From Lycium barbarum (taxonomy: Eukaryota; Streptophyta; Magnoliopsida; Solanales; Solanaceae): DNA of 64,000 nt. The stretch spans positions 120,784,124 to 120,848,123 of the forward strand of contig NC_083347.1 in the NCBI RefSeq assembly GCF_019175385.1, given 5' to 3'. The notes under the pieces are model-generated. The model saw nothing but the letters and a program-made list of their open reading frames with translations, made no database searches and was not told the origin of the DNA. The position numbers and the translations under genes are program-made. Positions 46,146-58,667 of this stretch are shown one piece after another. Numbering within the stretch: the first letter of the stretch is position 1; each line of letters opens with the position of its first letter.

Positions 46146-48768
46146 AAAGAGTAAAACACAAGCCATTTTTTAGTTGCTCAAATTCCTAATGTGGCTATAT
46201 ATTTTATATATTACAATTATATTTGGTCACCACCATACTACCTATGTGATAACAACTAACTAAATTAAAAACTAAAACTTTTTTTTTAATCAAGAGTAGA
46301 GATATGTATAATACTTCACCAATTAGGATATCACATGAGACCTCTTGATTAACAGTCACCCTGCTAATCGATAAAATAAAACGCTTTAAAGTAAAGAAAT
46401 CGTACAAAGCTGCGCTAAGGAACGAGACGATAGTCCTCTCCTGCTATGCACTGGATGCAAGAATATTAATATAACCCAACAAATTTAGAGCCACTTCAAT
46501 GGAAGAATAACAATCACTTACTCACATTATTATCCTCTTAGGCACCCGTAACTCCAACTGCTCGTCCACATAGTTGGTCGCTAGCTCGTGCCGAATGGAT
46601 AATTAAACCTGAAAACTATTAACTTGCCTGAAGATTACCTATGGAGAATATCCTCATGGAGAAAGGGTGCTTCTTATATGATTTGAATTTGAATATCCCT
46701 AAGCTATATATTTGAGGAACCGTAGGCATAGAGCTATCGGGTCATAACGTTTATTTTTTTTTATTTTTCTCCAAATTATATTTAAGTTCAATTAGATCTT
46801 ATAACGTAAGAGAAAACAGGTTATATCAATACTCGGAACCAAATTTTGCACTCTGAAAAAAACCTATCACTGTAACTTAAAACTTGTGCACATAGAGGAG
46901 AAATAATATAGTCGTAAAGCAAAACAAATAATCAAATCTTTGAGAATTATAAGTTCAAATCTTACCAAATGTATTTTATAATTTGCATGGATCACGTATG
47001 AGATTGTCATATAGTAATGATAGAGCGGCGTTTGACTTCACCGAGTAATGAACTACTAATTTGTTTTATTATAGGATTTTAGTTTTCAATTGAATTCAAA
47101 GTCCTAAATTTTAGGGAAAAAGTAATATTACAATTTTATCTAATATGAAATAATTGTTTAGAGAAATTTCAACTTAAAAGGATATAAAAGTCTCTCAATA
47201 GTTGAAGGATGTTTTGGTCAACCAACATTTATATTTATGTTTCTAAAATAATACTAGGTTAGTGTACACGCTTTGAGCGTGACCAAAACGCATACCTCAT
47301 TTGACAAAAAATATAAAAAAGAAATTAGTCTTAGTAACGAACATACTCGTTAATCTAGTGCTAAATTGCTCGCACCTAACAATTTGTTTATAATTAATTA
47401 TTAATTTGTCGGTAAAATAGGATTAGCAATGAATTCTATTGTTTAACTTTTTGTTTCTAATTAATATTTACTTAGTAGTGAAATAACTTAATATATAAAT
47501 AATATTGATAGGTTTCATTTGTTAGACAAGTGTAAAAGAAATAATAATTATCTTAGAGTATATTTTCTTTTATACCATTTCATCTTTGTTATTTAAAATT
47601 TGCATTTTACCAATTTGAAATTTAACATTATACTATAATCGATATTGCTTTATTTTTTTTTATTTCTTTCGCCACTGATACTTTTTCTTATTTAAATTTA
47701 GGTACTTAGAGTTTTGTCAATATAAAAAATAAATTTACTAATGTGAAGAATTTGAACAGAATAAAATAGGATTCTTTGCTAATTAGTTATTCAAAATATA
47801 ATATTAATTATTTGTTCGCGACATTGAAGGAAATGAGTTATTGATATTAGTTTTTACAATCCCATACAAATTCATATTAGAAAGAAGATTCAAACGTTAA
47901 AATTTGGTCCAACAATCAGGTGATTATCTTTTTAAACAAATAATTAGCCAAATCTAGCCTTTTCTCTCCGATAAAACTTCAATATTTTATCTTAGACATA
48001 AGTTTTGTTTCCAAATCTAAATTTTCAAATTTTAAACGAAGTGTTCAACCCAAAAGAAGCAATACTGGAATATATATGCCCCTTATAAGAGTTTAAACAA
48101 TTCATCTCAAATTTATATTAAGATAAGATTAAGATAAATTCAAATCATCACATTATTTACATAACTCAAAAACATTAGAAGGAAAAAAATAAAATAAAAT
48201 AATGCTACTCTATACACAAAACCTAATGTATTTTAGTGGAAAAAAATAGAGGGGCGGGACAATTATCTACTAGCTTCTCTCGAGGATCTCTCGATAAAAA
48301 CTATGGTTATTTAATATAGCGAAATGCCAGAAAAGTAACAGATATTAAAATCAACTCAAATTTGTATAACTTGACTCTGATTCTCATGTCATAAAAAAAT
48401 TTGGAGAGACTTTCGCGATTGCGACTTTTAACATAAATAATTTAAAATAATAACAAAAACAAAAGAAAATTTCGGCCGATTTTTAAAGGGTAAAAAAGGT
48501 TAATGACATTCGTGTAAGTAAAAAATCTTGCTTCATTATAAATTTCTAAATATTAAGGATTTGTACTTGGTTTATAAAACTTTTATTAAAAGAAATTATG
48601 TTCACGTATGGATATGTTTTCGTTTTAGGGTCAAACATATGGAGCTTTTAGTGATATATTGAAGTGTAGTTATTATATTTTACCAAAAAGTGTAGTTATT
48701 ATAATAAAAGGTTCGTGAGATTTCACCCCACGATCAAGTAATGTCAAATGCCTTTTTGTTTTTACTTT
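46146..48768. other. AT-rich intergenic DNA; no gene recognised
   Basis: A stretch at about 47,276-47,430 (GACCAAAACGCATACCTCATTT) recurs at about 49,580-49,735. This suggests a dispersed or paired repeat bounding the region. Nothing coding is seen. Confidence 0.45.
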
Positions 48769-49270
48769 AGTCTTGATTTTGTCTATAAAATTTTGACTTC
48801 AATTTCTAATCTCTACGGTTCAATATTGATGTCCCACAAGAAAATTACTCAAGAAGTCAGTTTAAGTTTTATTATCAACCGTGCAAACTTTGATAATATC
48901 AGTGAAATTTATTTTTAAAGAGTAAAAAAGGCGAATGATATTTCGCTAAGAATTTTCAGTTTTAAAAAATTAGAAAAAAAACCTTTAAATCTGCTCTTAA
49001 TCGGCAAAAAGTCAATAGTCTTGACTTTGCCAATAAAATTTTATCTTTCATTTTCTAATCTCTACGAATCAATATTGACGTCTCAAAAGAAAATTACCCA
49101 AGAAGTTAACGTAAGATTTTGACTTCAATTTCTAATCTCTAGTGCAAACTTTGATAATATCAATGAAATTATTTTTAAAAAGTAAAAAAGGCGAAAGATA
49201 TTTCGTTAAAAAGCTTCGTGTTTTTGAAAAAATCGGAAGAAAAACGTACCTTTAAATATGCGCTTAAGCG
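48769..49270. repeat. Diverged tandem duplication, units of about 240-255 bp
   Basis: Both units contain AATTTCTAATCTCTACG, CAATATTGA(T/C)GTC, TGCAAACTTTGATAATATCA and AAAAAGGCGAA in order (from about 48,770 and about 49,013). They clearly diverged, so the duplication is old. Confidence 0.7.
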
Positions 49271-51093
49271 GCACAAAGTGTCATGAAGTCCAACACCCAA
49301 AAGTCCTGCAATTCAAATTACCAAAGGATACACAACACATTGTAAATCTTCTTCTCAAAGCAGAAGTGTTATATTCCAGGAATAAATAATGGATTGAGGA
49401 ATAGGATATGAACTAAAATGCATAAATTAAGATGCACAAAGTTGTGTATGCAACTGCTTGGTGTGCACTGCGAGGAGGCGAATGGTTAGGGCTTGAAATC
49501 AACTTCCATTCTTTAATTAATTTTGAAGTTCTAAATTTTTAATTGATTCTAAAGTTCTAAATTTTAGGTAGCACTTTGCAAATGACCAAAACGCGTATCT
49601 CATTTGACAGCAAATATATAGGTAAACAAAGTTGAACTTAGATACGAACTTCGTCGTTAATCTGTCGTTAAATTGCTTGTAGCTAAATATTTTTTTATAA
49701 TTCGTTGCTAATCTGTCGCTTATTTAACTATAATTAGTGATGTTGAAAAAAATTACTTCTCTCCATTCCAATTTATATGAGAGTTGACCTATTTATGTAG
49801 TCAAACAACTCTTTCTTTGACTACAATTTCAAACATAGATTCTTCGAGTATATTGATTCATGAAAATACACTCTAGAGAATAAGGTAAAGGAAAAAAACG
49901 AACTACAATATATATGAGCATATAATATAACACAACTACTTGTAATATAACACAAGTACTTCTAACAAATTAACAATAATAGAAAGGAGTATGGTAGGGT
50001 AGAAGATGACAATCTGAAATTGGCGACGAAAGAAAACTAAAATTGATAATTTTGTCACTAAATCAATATTTTACATAATCAACTAATCAACATCGCAATT
50101 ATTTTATCTAGTCCAACCTCCTTCAGTAGAAGGAATTATATTCTAGTGCTCTCCTGAAACAAAATTCACAAAGAATCAAGTCAATACTAATTATCCTTAA
50201 TACTAACAAATTAGACAAAAAAAATTTTTAAAAAATGAAGCACAGACTAATCATCGCAATTGAACTAATTTCTGAATATTTTTTTTATATTTCCGATGTA
50301 AGGTAAAGTTTTGGTGATGACGACACTACTTGATAGGATGAATAACATGAATAAAAAATTTCTAATAAACTACCAAAAAAAAGAAAAACCATCAATCAAT
50401 TCTACACATATGCCGATGGAAAAAAGAATTTGCAACTCTAAACTAAACATCGTCGTACTGGCGGCACCAATAGGGTTAGATTGGTTGACAGGATGTGAAA
50501 AACCATGCTTCTTGATGACCAAAAGAACAATCTAATTCCTAAATATATAGCATTGGACAAGTTTATAAATATAGTAGGTCTCTTATATTATTTGAACTCT
50601 GCAATTAACCCAAATAAATTTTTTATAGTAAGAAATAAAAGATTGTGTCATAAAAATAACATAAAAATCAATGCTTATTTGTGCGAAGAAAACATTGCGG
50701 TTCCGCGTTGTTACTCTGGCGCGTTTTTTCCTTTTAAGGATTTATACAAAGTAAAATTTTAATTAACTTTAAAGTCTTGTCCTAAATATTAGGACTTCTA
50801 ACCTAGTACAAATAAGAAAGTATTTAATAATTATAGTTTAGTTAATTTAAATTTTTTAAATATTAAAAAAATAGTAAATGATAATTTTGTCGATTGTAGA
50901 GTCTTTTAAAGAAGGATAAAAAGTTCAATCAACATTTCTAAGGGTCTTCACGTGCTTTTAATATAGTATAGATAGATTGATAAATAGAAGATAGATTTAT
51001 ACTTAGTGAAACTTAAAAGGAGAAAAAATAATCAAGTTTGTGCTTATAAGCAGCTACCATAGCCCATAAGGGTAACTCAAGCTGCTTTTGCAG
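49271..51093. other. AT-rich intergenic DNA, block B-specific
   Basis: Contains the second copy of the 47,276 repeat and, at 50,874-50,975, a fragment shared with 41,388-41,485. ORFs here match no family that I know. Block A/B similarity resumes at 51,094. Confidence 0.45.
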
Positions 51094-51503
51094 TCAAGGG
51101 GCATTTTGACATTTTACTTAGCTTTCATTCACAAAAAAAAAAAAAAAACAAAACAACACAAAAACAAAAACAAAAACAAAACATTGCACAATTTTGTACT
51201 GGATTTAACTTATATAAACTAATATAATGAATTTTTCATACTATAAGTATAATTTAACTTGTTATAACAGGTTATTTGTTATTTTATTCTAGGTTACTAA
51301 TCAATATTATTGTAGAGTTACCTATCATATAATTACCTATTAAGCGGACCAATTATGTAAATATTTTTTATACCGTTAATGCATATAACTTAAATTCTTT
51401 TTTAATTAATCTCCTGAGGAAAGGACTTCTAATTTGCATGAACAAAAACTAGCACAACATAATCATTTAAAAAGTAACCAAAATAGCACTAAAGTTTTGC
51501 CAT

Positions 51504-51995
51504 TTAGGCCAAATTTCTAAAGGAGCGGATAGGAAGCCATAGTAGACCACCTTCAATTCCAGTATCTCTTGCAATTTTCATGTAACCGTTTTCTGCACAA
51601 CTAGTCCCCCAAGAATTTTTAATCAACCAATATTTTGAACCGTCTTCATTTGTCACATAACCAATTATAGTAACTGCATGATTGAGTTGATCATCAAAAC
51701 TTCCATCGTATACGCCAATTTGGTACATATGAAACTCTTCGGTCAAGGCAATATCGATTGAGATGGGTTGCTGCGATTCGGTTTGTAATAATGTCATATC
51801 GCTCGAAGGTAAAACGTCTTAACGACTCATTTTTACGGCCGAGTCATTCGTCCCTTGGCCGCTCTTGCACGAATCTTGATATTCCTCGTACGAGTAGTTA
51901 GATTCTGCCGCGCTTCCACCATTTTTTTACAATGAAATCGTAGGCGGTTGTTATTAAACCGCCATTACAACCGTTTTGGCCTAGTTAGCCCTGCT
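51504..51995 (-). pseudogene. Broken papain-type cysteine protease (C-terminal half), block B
   Basis: Counterpart of 21,900-22,600 without the MITE. It has the same missing N-terminal half and the same frameshift after EGGL. Extra damage includes Gly to Val in the GYG of the histidine block and Trp to Cys in TSWGENGY, plus a TAA in place of a codon near 51,818 and a one-base shift in the V-x-KNGG region. Confidence 0.85.
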
Positions 51996-52499
51996 CTGTC
52001 CAACCCCTATTTATACATGTTCTTTATTTTTGTTGTCAAAATTAAATATTTTTAATATCATCTTCAATTTCTTTTTTTAATTTTGTAATTTTGTAATTTA
52101 TTAGTTGTTGATTATTTTGTAATGTTACTTTTATTATTTATAATACATTTTGATTATGTAACCATTCTCACATGGCAAAATTGACATTAACTTGGCCTCT
52201 CACAACTTGGGCCTCATCGCATATACATGGGCTAGATTAGCTAGATTCTGCGGAGAAATAGCATTATATAACCCTTTTTCGGCCCATGTGTTGTTAAATA
52301 TAATGGGCCATTTAATACGTTTTTCCATTGGAAATTAGCAATAGTGGATCAATATTTCTAAATAAAGTTATCTGTAAATATAATTGCATGTTAAGTGGCA
52401 TAATTATATAAATACTTTTTACACCATCAATGCATATAAGTAAATTCTTCCTGAATTCATCATACAATAATTCAAGGACCTTTAATTTGCATGGGCAAA

Positions 52500-52735
52500 A
52501 GCAAACTAGCACTAAAGGTGCTAAATTTAGGCCAAATTCTAAACAAAATGGTAAGAAGCAAAAGTGGTTATACCAAACAGACCACCTTCTGGCAATATTC
52601 ATGTAGCCATTTTCGCCTACTTTGGTACATATGGAAATCCTTGGTCACGGCAATACAGATCGAGAAGGGTCGTCGCGTTACGACTTTTAATGGTGCTGAT
52701 TCGCTCGAGGATAAAATTCTACAATGAGGTTTACT
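52500..52735 (-). pseudogene. Short cysteine protease remnant, block B
   Basis: Counterpart of 23,095-23,300 with the same internal deletion joining the MYQ region to the ENGYM region. It is non-functional. Confidence 0.75.
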
Positions 52736-53388
52736 CATCGTCTTTTATAGATTATTCATACTTAGTGACACTTTATTATTCGGTCAAATTTTAAATGACT
52801 TGCTTGTAAAAAGATTTTGTGCAAAGGAGAAAAAAATAGTCAATTTTGTGCTTGAACTGGACGAATGGTCTGAATTTTCCCTTTAGATGTTGTCGTCAGC
52901 CCATAATGGGTAAACTCAAGCCACTTTGGTAAAGACAGATGTAGGAATGTATTTTTTTTTTTTAACGGAGTTGTTCCATTTCGCATATTGTTCAGGGAAA
53001 TTTCCACCCAATGCTCTTCCTTTTGAAAAATAACATATATAACACAATTTAATTTGTATATGATTTCGGTTATATATAGTGTAATAATTTTTCACACTAT
53101 TAGTGTAATTTAACTTGTTATAGCATATACCTTTATTATTTATTCCAGATTATTAATCAATATAATTATTAAAGAGAGTTAACTTATAATATAACTACCT
53201 GTTGAGTAGCCGTGTAAATACAATCTGACACTGCGAGTACATATATAAGTTAAATTCTTCTTTAATTCATCATGTAATACAAGGACCTTTAATTTGCAAG
53301 AACAAATGCTCCTGCACTAGCAAGTACAACATAACCGTTTAAAAAGTAAACAAACTAGCACTAAAGGTGTGCTATTTAGACCAAATTT
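52736..53388. other. Spacer between protease copies, block B
   Basis: Collinear with 23,301-23,965. It contains no gene. Confidence 0.55.
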
Positions 53389-55038
53389 CTAAACGATGGG
53401 ATAGGAAGCCAAAGTGGTTATCCCACAAAGACCACCTTCAATTCCAGTATCCCTTGCAAGTTTCATGTAACCATTTTCGCCCCAACTTGTACCCCAAGAA
53501 TTCTTAATTAGCCAATATTTTGTACCATCTTCATTTGTCCCATAGCCAATTATAGTAACTGCATGATTAAGTTGATCATCGCAACTGCCATCGTAAACAC
53601 CACTTTGGTACATATGAAATTCTTCGGTTACGGCGATACCGATTGAGACGGGTTGTTGCGATACGGCTTTTAATAATGCTGATTCGCTCGATGGTAAAGT
53701 TTCGTAACGACTCATTTTTACGGCTGAGTCCGTCCCCTGTTGGGCGCTCCTGCATGAATCTTGATATTCCTTGTAAGGGTAGTTGGATTCCAACGCGATC
53801 CCGCCATTTTTTACGATGAAATCATAGGCGGTTGTTATCAAACCACCGTTACAACCGTTGTTTTCGGTTGTGCAATCTAATAACTCTTGCTCGGATAGTG
53901 AAATTAACTTGCTTCTTGAGAGTTTGTTTGCTCCTTCCAAGGCTCCAACCGCCGCAAATGCCCAGCAACATCCTATATTTATACAATCAGGTTATTAATA
54001 AAGTAATTAGAGATAGATTTCTATAATAAGCAGTAGTGTTTTTGTTCAATTTTATGTGACACTATTTCATTATTAGCTTATTCCAAAAAGATTAATGTCT
54101 TTCTAAATTTGAAAACAATTTCATTTTTACCCTTAATGACATGTTTTTTATAGCCGGAAAATCTCATGCATATTTAAGATCACAAATTTCAAAAATCTTT
54201 TTAAACTTTGTATGCAATCGAACAACACTGTATAATGGGCTAAACCATATTTATCATGTACTTAGATTCTTCGTCAATATTACTCCTTCCGTCCTGATTT
54301 GATTGAGCCCGAAACTTATCAAAGAAAGAAGCACTTTGAAATTTGTGGTGTAAAAAAATTCATAGATATTTGTGCAGCTATAAATCATCAGATTAAGAGT
54401 AAACTGAAAAGTTCAAAATTAAGCTATTTTAAAAAATAGAAAGATATTATTTTTCTTAGAACAAACTCAAAAGGAAAGTACATTACATAAAACAGCATGG
54501 AGGGAGTATTTGACAAGAAGAGAAAAAGTAAGTGTACAACTAGTTTAACGTTTTCTTGAATGGGAAAGTGTGACTTACCACATTGACCTTGATGTTTGAC
54601 ATTAGTGACAGCACCACTCTTTGTCCAATCCATGAAAGATGGAACATCACTCATATTTTCATACTTGAATGATGAAAATATAGCTGGAGATGATTGCTGA
54701 GATTTTGAAGAAAACTTATTAAGTCCATGAGTAGTATAGTACTTTAAGAATTCCTCAGAAGTAAGATCAGCAAATTCATTGATGCCTAATTTGTATGGCT
54801 TAGTCCCATTTTTGTTAAAAGACTCAACAAATTTCACATTCTCCTTGAAAATATTCAATCTTTTCGCCTTTTCTGCATCATTTTCATAAGTTCTTCCATG
54901 GCGCGCCATCCACAACTCATGTTTTTCCAACATGGATGATGATTCTTGAAGGTTTCGAGAAGTGACTTGAGAAACATACATTCCAAAAGTCACAAAAAGA
55001 ACCACAAATTGTATCTTCCATTCAAGAACCAAAGCCAT
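53389..55038 (-). CDS. Papain-family cysteine protease (SAG39/SAG12-like), intact, block B
   Basis: Exons 55,038-54,579 and 53,972-53,389, again 460 + 584 bp = 347 residues plus stop. The intron (606 bp) has a GTAAGT donor and a phase identical to the block A gene. Signal peptide 1-27; propeptide with GINEFAD (85-91) and an ERFNIN series in which I71 is Val; Q150, C156, H290 and N311 intact. It differs from its twin at scattered sites, for example DWTKSG against DWRKHG near the mature N-terminus and KHQGQC against KQQGQC beside the oxyanion glutamine. An intronic MITE is shared. Read-through of the donor would give a 204-residue truncated product, unlikely to be meaningful. It probably has the same vacuolar/apoplastic role as its twin; any difference in specificity is open. 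Confidence 0.92.
54283..54506. mobile_element. Stowaway-like MITE in the protease intron, block B
   Basis: Starts CTCCTTCCGTCC and ends ATGGAGGGAG between TA dinucleotides. It is the same insertion as 24,920-25,140. Confidence 0.7.
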
Positions 55039-55131
55039 TATAAAGAAAAAGATTTTTTTTTGTTGTTGTTTGTTGTAATATGATACTTTGATTTATAGGC
55101 TCACAATGATGTCCTTTGATATATGTGAGGG

Positions 55132-55139
55132 TATTTATA
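55132..55139 (-). promoter_or_regulatory. TATA box of protease gene, block B
   Basis: TATAAATA on the minus strand, about 95-100 bp before the ATG. It aligns with TATATATA of the block A gene. Confidence 0.6.
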
Positions 55140-55498
55140 GGGATGTTAGGAAGGCTGATTTACACAAACGTCTCCTTTTTACTTACTATTTAGATTTGTT
55201 TCTATTTTTAAAAGTTGTGCAAATATAGCCTTTAGATAATAAAATATTAGACAGTCGTCTAACGTTTTACAATATTTTAGACCGTGGTTTAATGTTTTCT
55301 TATGAGATTTTCCGTTTGCTCAAAAGAGATCTTTAAACCATGATATAAAAAGTCCATAAGTTGCAAAAATAAAATAAAAATAAGGTCATTTACTAAACAG
55401 TTATGTATCCCAAAAAGGAATAACCAACGAAAATTTCTCGGAATATTACTTTTAAAAATTTCCAAGAAAATGGGTCCTGAATTGATGTTGACAATATA

Positions 55499-56634
55499 GA
55501 GAAAAGGCCATAAATAGTCCCTTATCTATGGGAGTAGGTCCAAAATGGTCCCTTAACTATAAATTTACTGGTTTTAGTCCTTTAACTATCCAAAAACTTA
55601 TCAAATTTGGTCTCCGTCTAATTTTTTATACAAACAGTGTACAAACTCATAAACCTTCGTGAGATTAATCATTAGACCAGAGATTAATAATTAGACCATT
55701 CCTCAGACCTATATTTCTCTCTCCTTGCTTCTTTTTCCTCAAGTTCCTCTTGTTTAAAAAAAAAAAAAAAAGAGCATTCTAGCACTGGTGTCGCTCTCGA
55801 GTCTCTAAAATTCGAAAAGACAAACTCAGGCTCTAGCCATTCTTTTCAAACACTACTAAAAAACTGGTAAAAACCGACGAAAAAAAACCAATGGAAAAAA
55901 CCGACAGAAAGATCGACAGATTCTGTCGTTTTTTTCAATAATTTTTTTAAATCTTTTTTTTTAAAAGAAAACCGACGGACTGCGTTGATTATTTTTTTGC
56001 ACAAAAATGAGCGAAAAAATATAATTATTTGTTATATTATTTTCTAAAATAAATCGATGGAGTCCATCGATTTTTTTTTTTTTTTATAAAAAACCAACGG
56101 AGACGGAGTCCGTCGATTTTTAGATCAAAAAAACAGTATAAATTAAATCAATGTAAGTATGTGAACAAAAAATATCAGTGGTCTCGTGGTAAAGCCCTTT
56201 AATGCCAAGGAACATACCCGGGTTTGACTCCAAGTTCCTACATTTCATTCTTTAATTTTAAAAAAAAAAAAAAACGACTTGAGACCTGTCAGTTTTTTTT
56301 TTTTTTTCAAACAAAACCGACGGACTGGGTCGGTTTTAACCGACGCAGTCCGTGGGTTACGAAACGCGAGAGAGAACTTGAGGAAAAAAGTTGAGGTTAA
56401 AGAATGAACTTGAGGAAAAAGAAGCAGGGAGAGAGAAATATAGGTCTTAGGAATGGTTTAACGATTAATCTCACGAAGGTTTATGAGTTTGTACGTTGTT
56501 TGTATAAAAAAATAGATGGAGATCAAATTTGATAAGTTTTTGAATAGTTAAAGGACTAAAACCGGTAAGTATATAGTTAAGGGACCATTTTAGACCTACT
56601 CTCGTAGATAAGAGACTATTTATGGCCTTTTCTC
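55499..56634. mobile_element. Non-autonomous MULE-like element with long inverted repeats, 1.14 kb (block B only)
   Basis: Left GAGAAAAGGCCATAAATAGT and the reversed right end are near identical for about 130 bp or more. It is flanked by a perfect 10 bp repeat TGACAATATA (55,489-55,498 and 56,635-56,644). Block A shows the single empty site at 26,130-26,139. Internally it has A/T tracts, repeated ACCGACGG-type words and a tRNA-Gly-like insert. No transposase is present. Its end sequence differs from the 5.4 kb MULE, so that element is not its obvious master. Confidence 0.88.
56171..56240 (+). pseudogene. tRNA-Gly(GCC)-like sequence inside the MULE-like element
   Basis: CAGTGGTCTCGTGGTAAAG (A-box region), GCC at the anticodon place and ACCCGGGTTTGACTCC (B-box region) align in order with plant tRNA-Gly GCC. 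The acceptor stem and the end after the T arm do not pair well, so it is a tRNA-derived relic rather than a working gene. It may be a captured tRNA or the head of a SINE. Confidence 0.6.
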
Positions 56635-56644
56635 TGACAATATA

Positions 56645-57950
56645 TGAAGAATGCGTATTTAACAACCTTTGCAGCATCAAATAGGGAAAGTTGATTTTCT
56701 TTATGTTGACAGAAATATTTGCCTAAGGTCCACTTTAACCCCTTTTTTGTCTTGATGTTTAAATATTTTAACTCAATATTGGTTCATCTAGAACAAAGAA
56801 TTCTATTCGATTTAACTTCTCCACGATGATGAGACAAGATATCACATTCCATACCATTTTTTTATACATGCATAAAAATCAAGCTCTTTACACACACACA
56901 CACACGTATTTAAACAAAACATGATTCTCTTGTTAAAAAATGTCGTAGAAAGTGTGAAATATTACTCAAACAGAGCCAAGACAACTACAGAAAAATGTTA
57001 GGGGCATAAAATTTGATTAAAGAAAATGTTTCGACGACTAAGAATTTCAATTGACATTTTGTACTATTAGACACCATTCCTTTGGATAATATTTTCCTCG
57101 CGACTTTCACAATATCCTATTCATTTACTGTGCAAGCTTTAAACTTCAACATTTAGCTGATTTTCAACTATTCACAATAATATTTTGGTTCAGAATCACT
57201 ATTAATAAATCAAGTTGGCATCTTATGCTTTGTGATTAGCAAATACTACGGAGTATCATATAAAATAAAAAGATTATCAAAGGTTGAGATGAGATGGATA
57301 GGATCCCTTCACCCTTCACAAGAGGTCTCGGGTTTAAGCCCTAAGAATGAATTAAATTGTGAGAAAGTGACATAAATAACCGCCGATAAAAATAATAGCC
57401 AACAAACGTGTATATGTTATATATCAGTGTGTAATATACATAACATATACATTTCTACAATACATAATAGTGTACATTTTATATATATATATATATGACT
57501 AGCAAATTTAATTATTTTTGGCCAATCGGCCAAATGTGTAACTTGTCTTTTAATGAGCCTTACAAAATACGAATCTGTATTAGTCGGGTCTCCAAAATTG
57601 ATACTGGACATCGGATGGAAAACCAAAAAAATATAAAATTGAAAGCGAAAAAGGGCCGAAATTGCCCCTATACTTTACGCCGATGGGTTCTTTTGCCCTC
57701 CATTAATAGTTGAGCTGCTTTTTGCCCTTGTCGTTTCAAAAGGTGTCAGTTTTTCCCAATCAACTAACGGAATCTTAAAAAAGAAATCCAAAAATCCATA
57801 TAGAAAAAAGACAAAGTGTTCTATCGATATAGCTTAGGGCCAATTTTGATACTTTCCAGTTGTCTCAACCTCGCTCCTTTAGCTTTTAGTTTTCTTTTCT
57901 TCTCTTTTTCTTCGCAATTTTCCTTAGAAGAATATGGCCTAGAATATTAT
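56645..57950. other. Upstream intergenic region, block B
   Basis: Collinear with 26,140-27,374 of block A. It includes the SINE-like B-box stretch (about 57,320-57,345), a short (TA)n near 57,480-57,496 and the empty Stowaway site at 57,887. No gene is seen. Confidence 0.55.
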
Positions 57951-58038
57951 TAACTTAGATAGGGTAGTTGTTATGTGGGAAAACCAGTAGCTTTTAACTT
58001 AGAAAGGGTAGTTGTTATGTGGGAAAATCAGTAGCTAT
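57951..58038. repeat. Two tandem 44 bp units (block B only)
   Basis: TAACTTAGATAGGGTAGTTG starts unit 1 (57,951). Unit 2 (57,995) has two or three substitutions. It lies in a small B-specific insert absent from block A. Confidence 0.85.
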
Positions 58039-58667
58039 TTTCTCTCTCGTATTGGTAGCTATTATAATACCTATAATGTTGTTAAAGTATTAAGCAACCA
58101 GATATTTATTTATACAGTAACTTAAAAAAAAAAAAAAAACCTCTATCAACTAAATACAGTTTGGGATTGCCGTACGTCAATCTATTTTTTTCCTTTTTGC
58201 GCGTAAATTGGTGATTCTATTTGTCCAAAGTCCACAAAGAAGTGTAAACGAGTCAGTGTCTCTGTTGATCTAATCAACATGAATGTGAAAAAACTTACTC
58301 TTGGTCAAGTCTAGAGACCTTTATTTCTCCTCTCTTTTTTTTTTTTTTTCCTTTAGTAAATTATACAAAAGTTCATTTTATTAGCTATAACTACAAAATA
58401 TTCTGTTCGTCCTAATTTATGTGAAGGTGCTTGGCTGCGCATAGAGTGTAAAAATGAAAAAATGACTTTTGAAACGTGTGTAAAAGAAACACAAATATTT
58501 GTATGGCTATAAATCATCTCGTTAAGATTAAAATGAAAAGTTTAAAGTTAAATTAATACTAAATACTAAAATATGTTATTCTTTTCGGACTGACTAAAGA
58601 GAAAAGAGTGTCACATAATTAATTGGGTCGGAGGGATATATTGCTTTAAGGCATTGCAGGTTGTACA

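Noticed and set aside
54424..54578. C-terminal extension of protease exon 1 giving a 204-residue protein
   Set aside because: It runs through a clear GTAAGT donor. The spliced form gives a full-length enzyme with correct phase.
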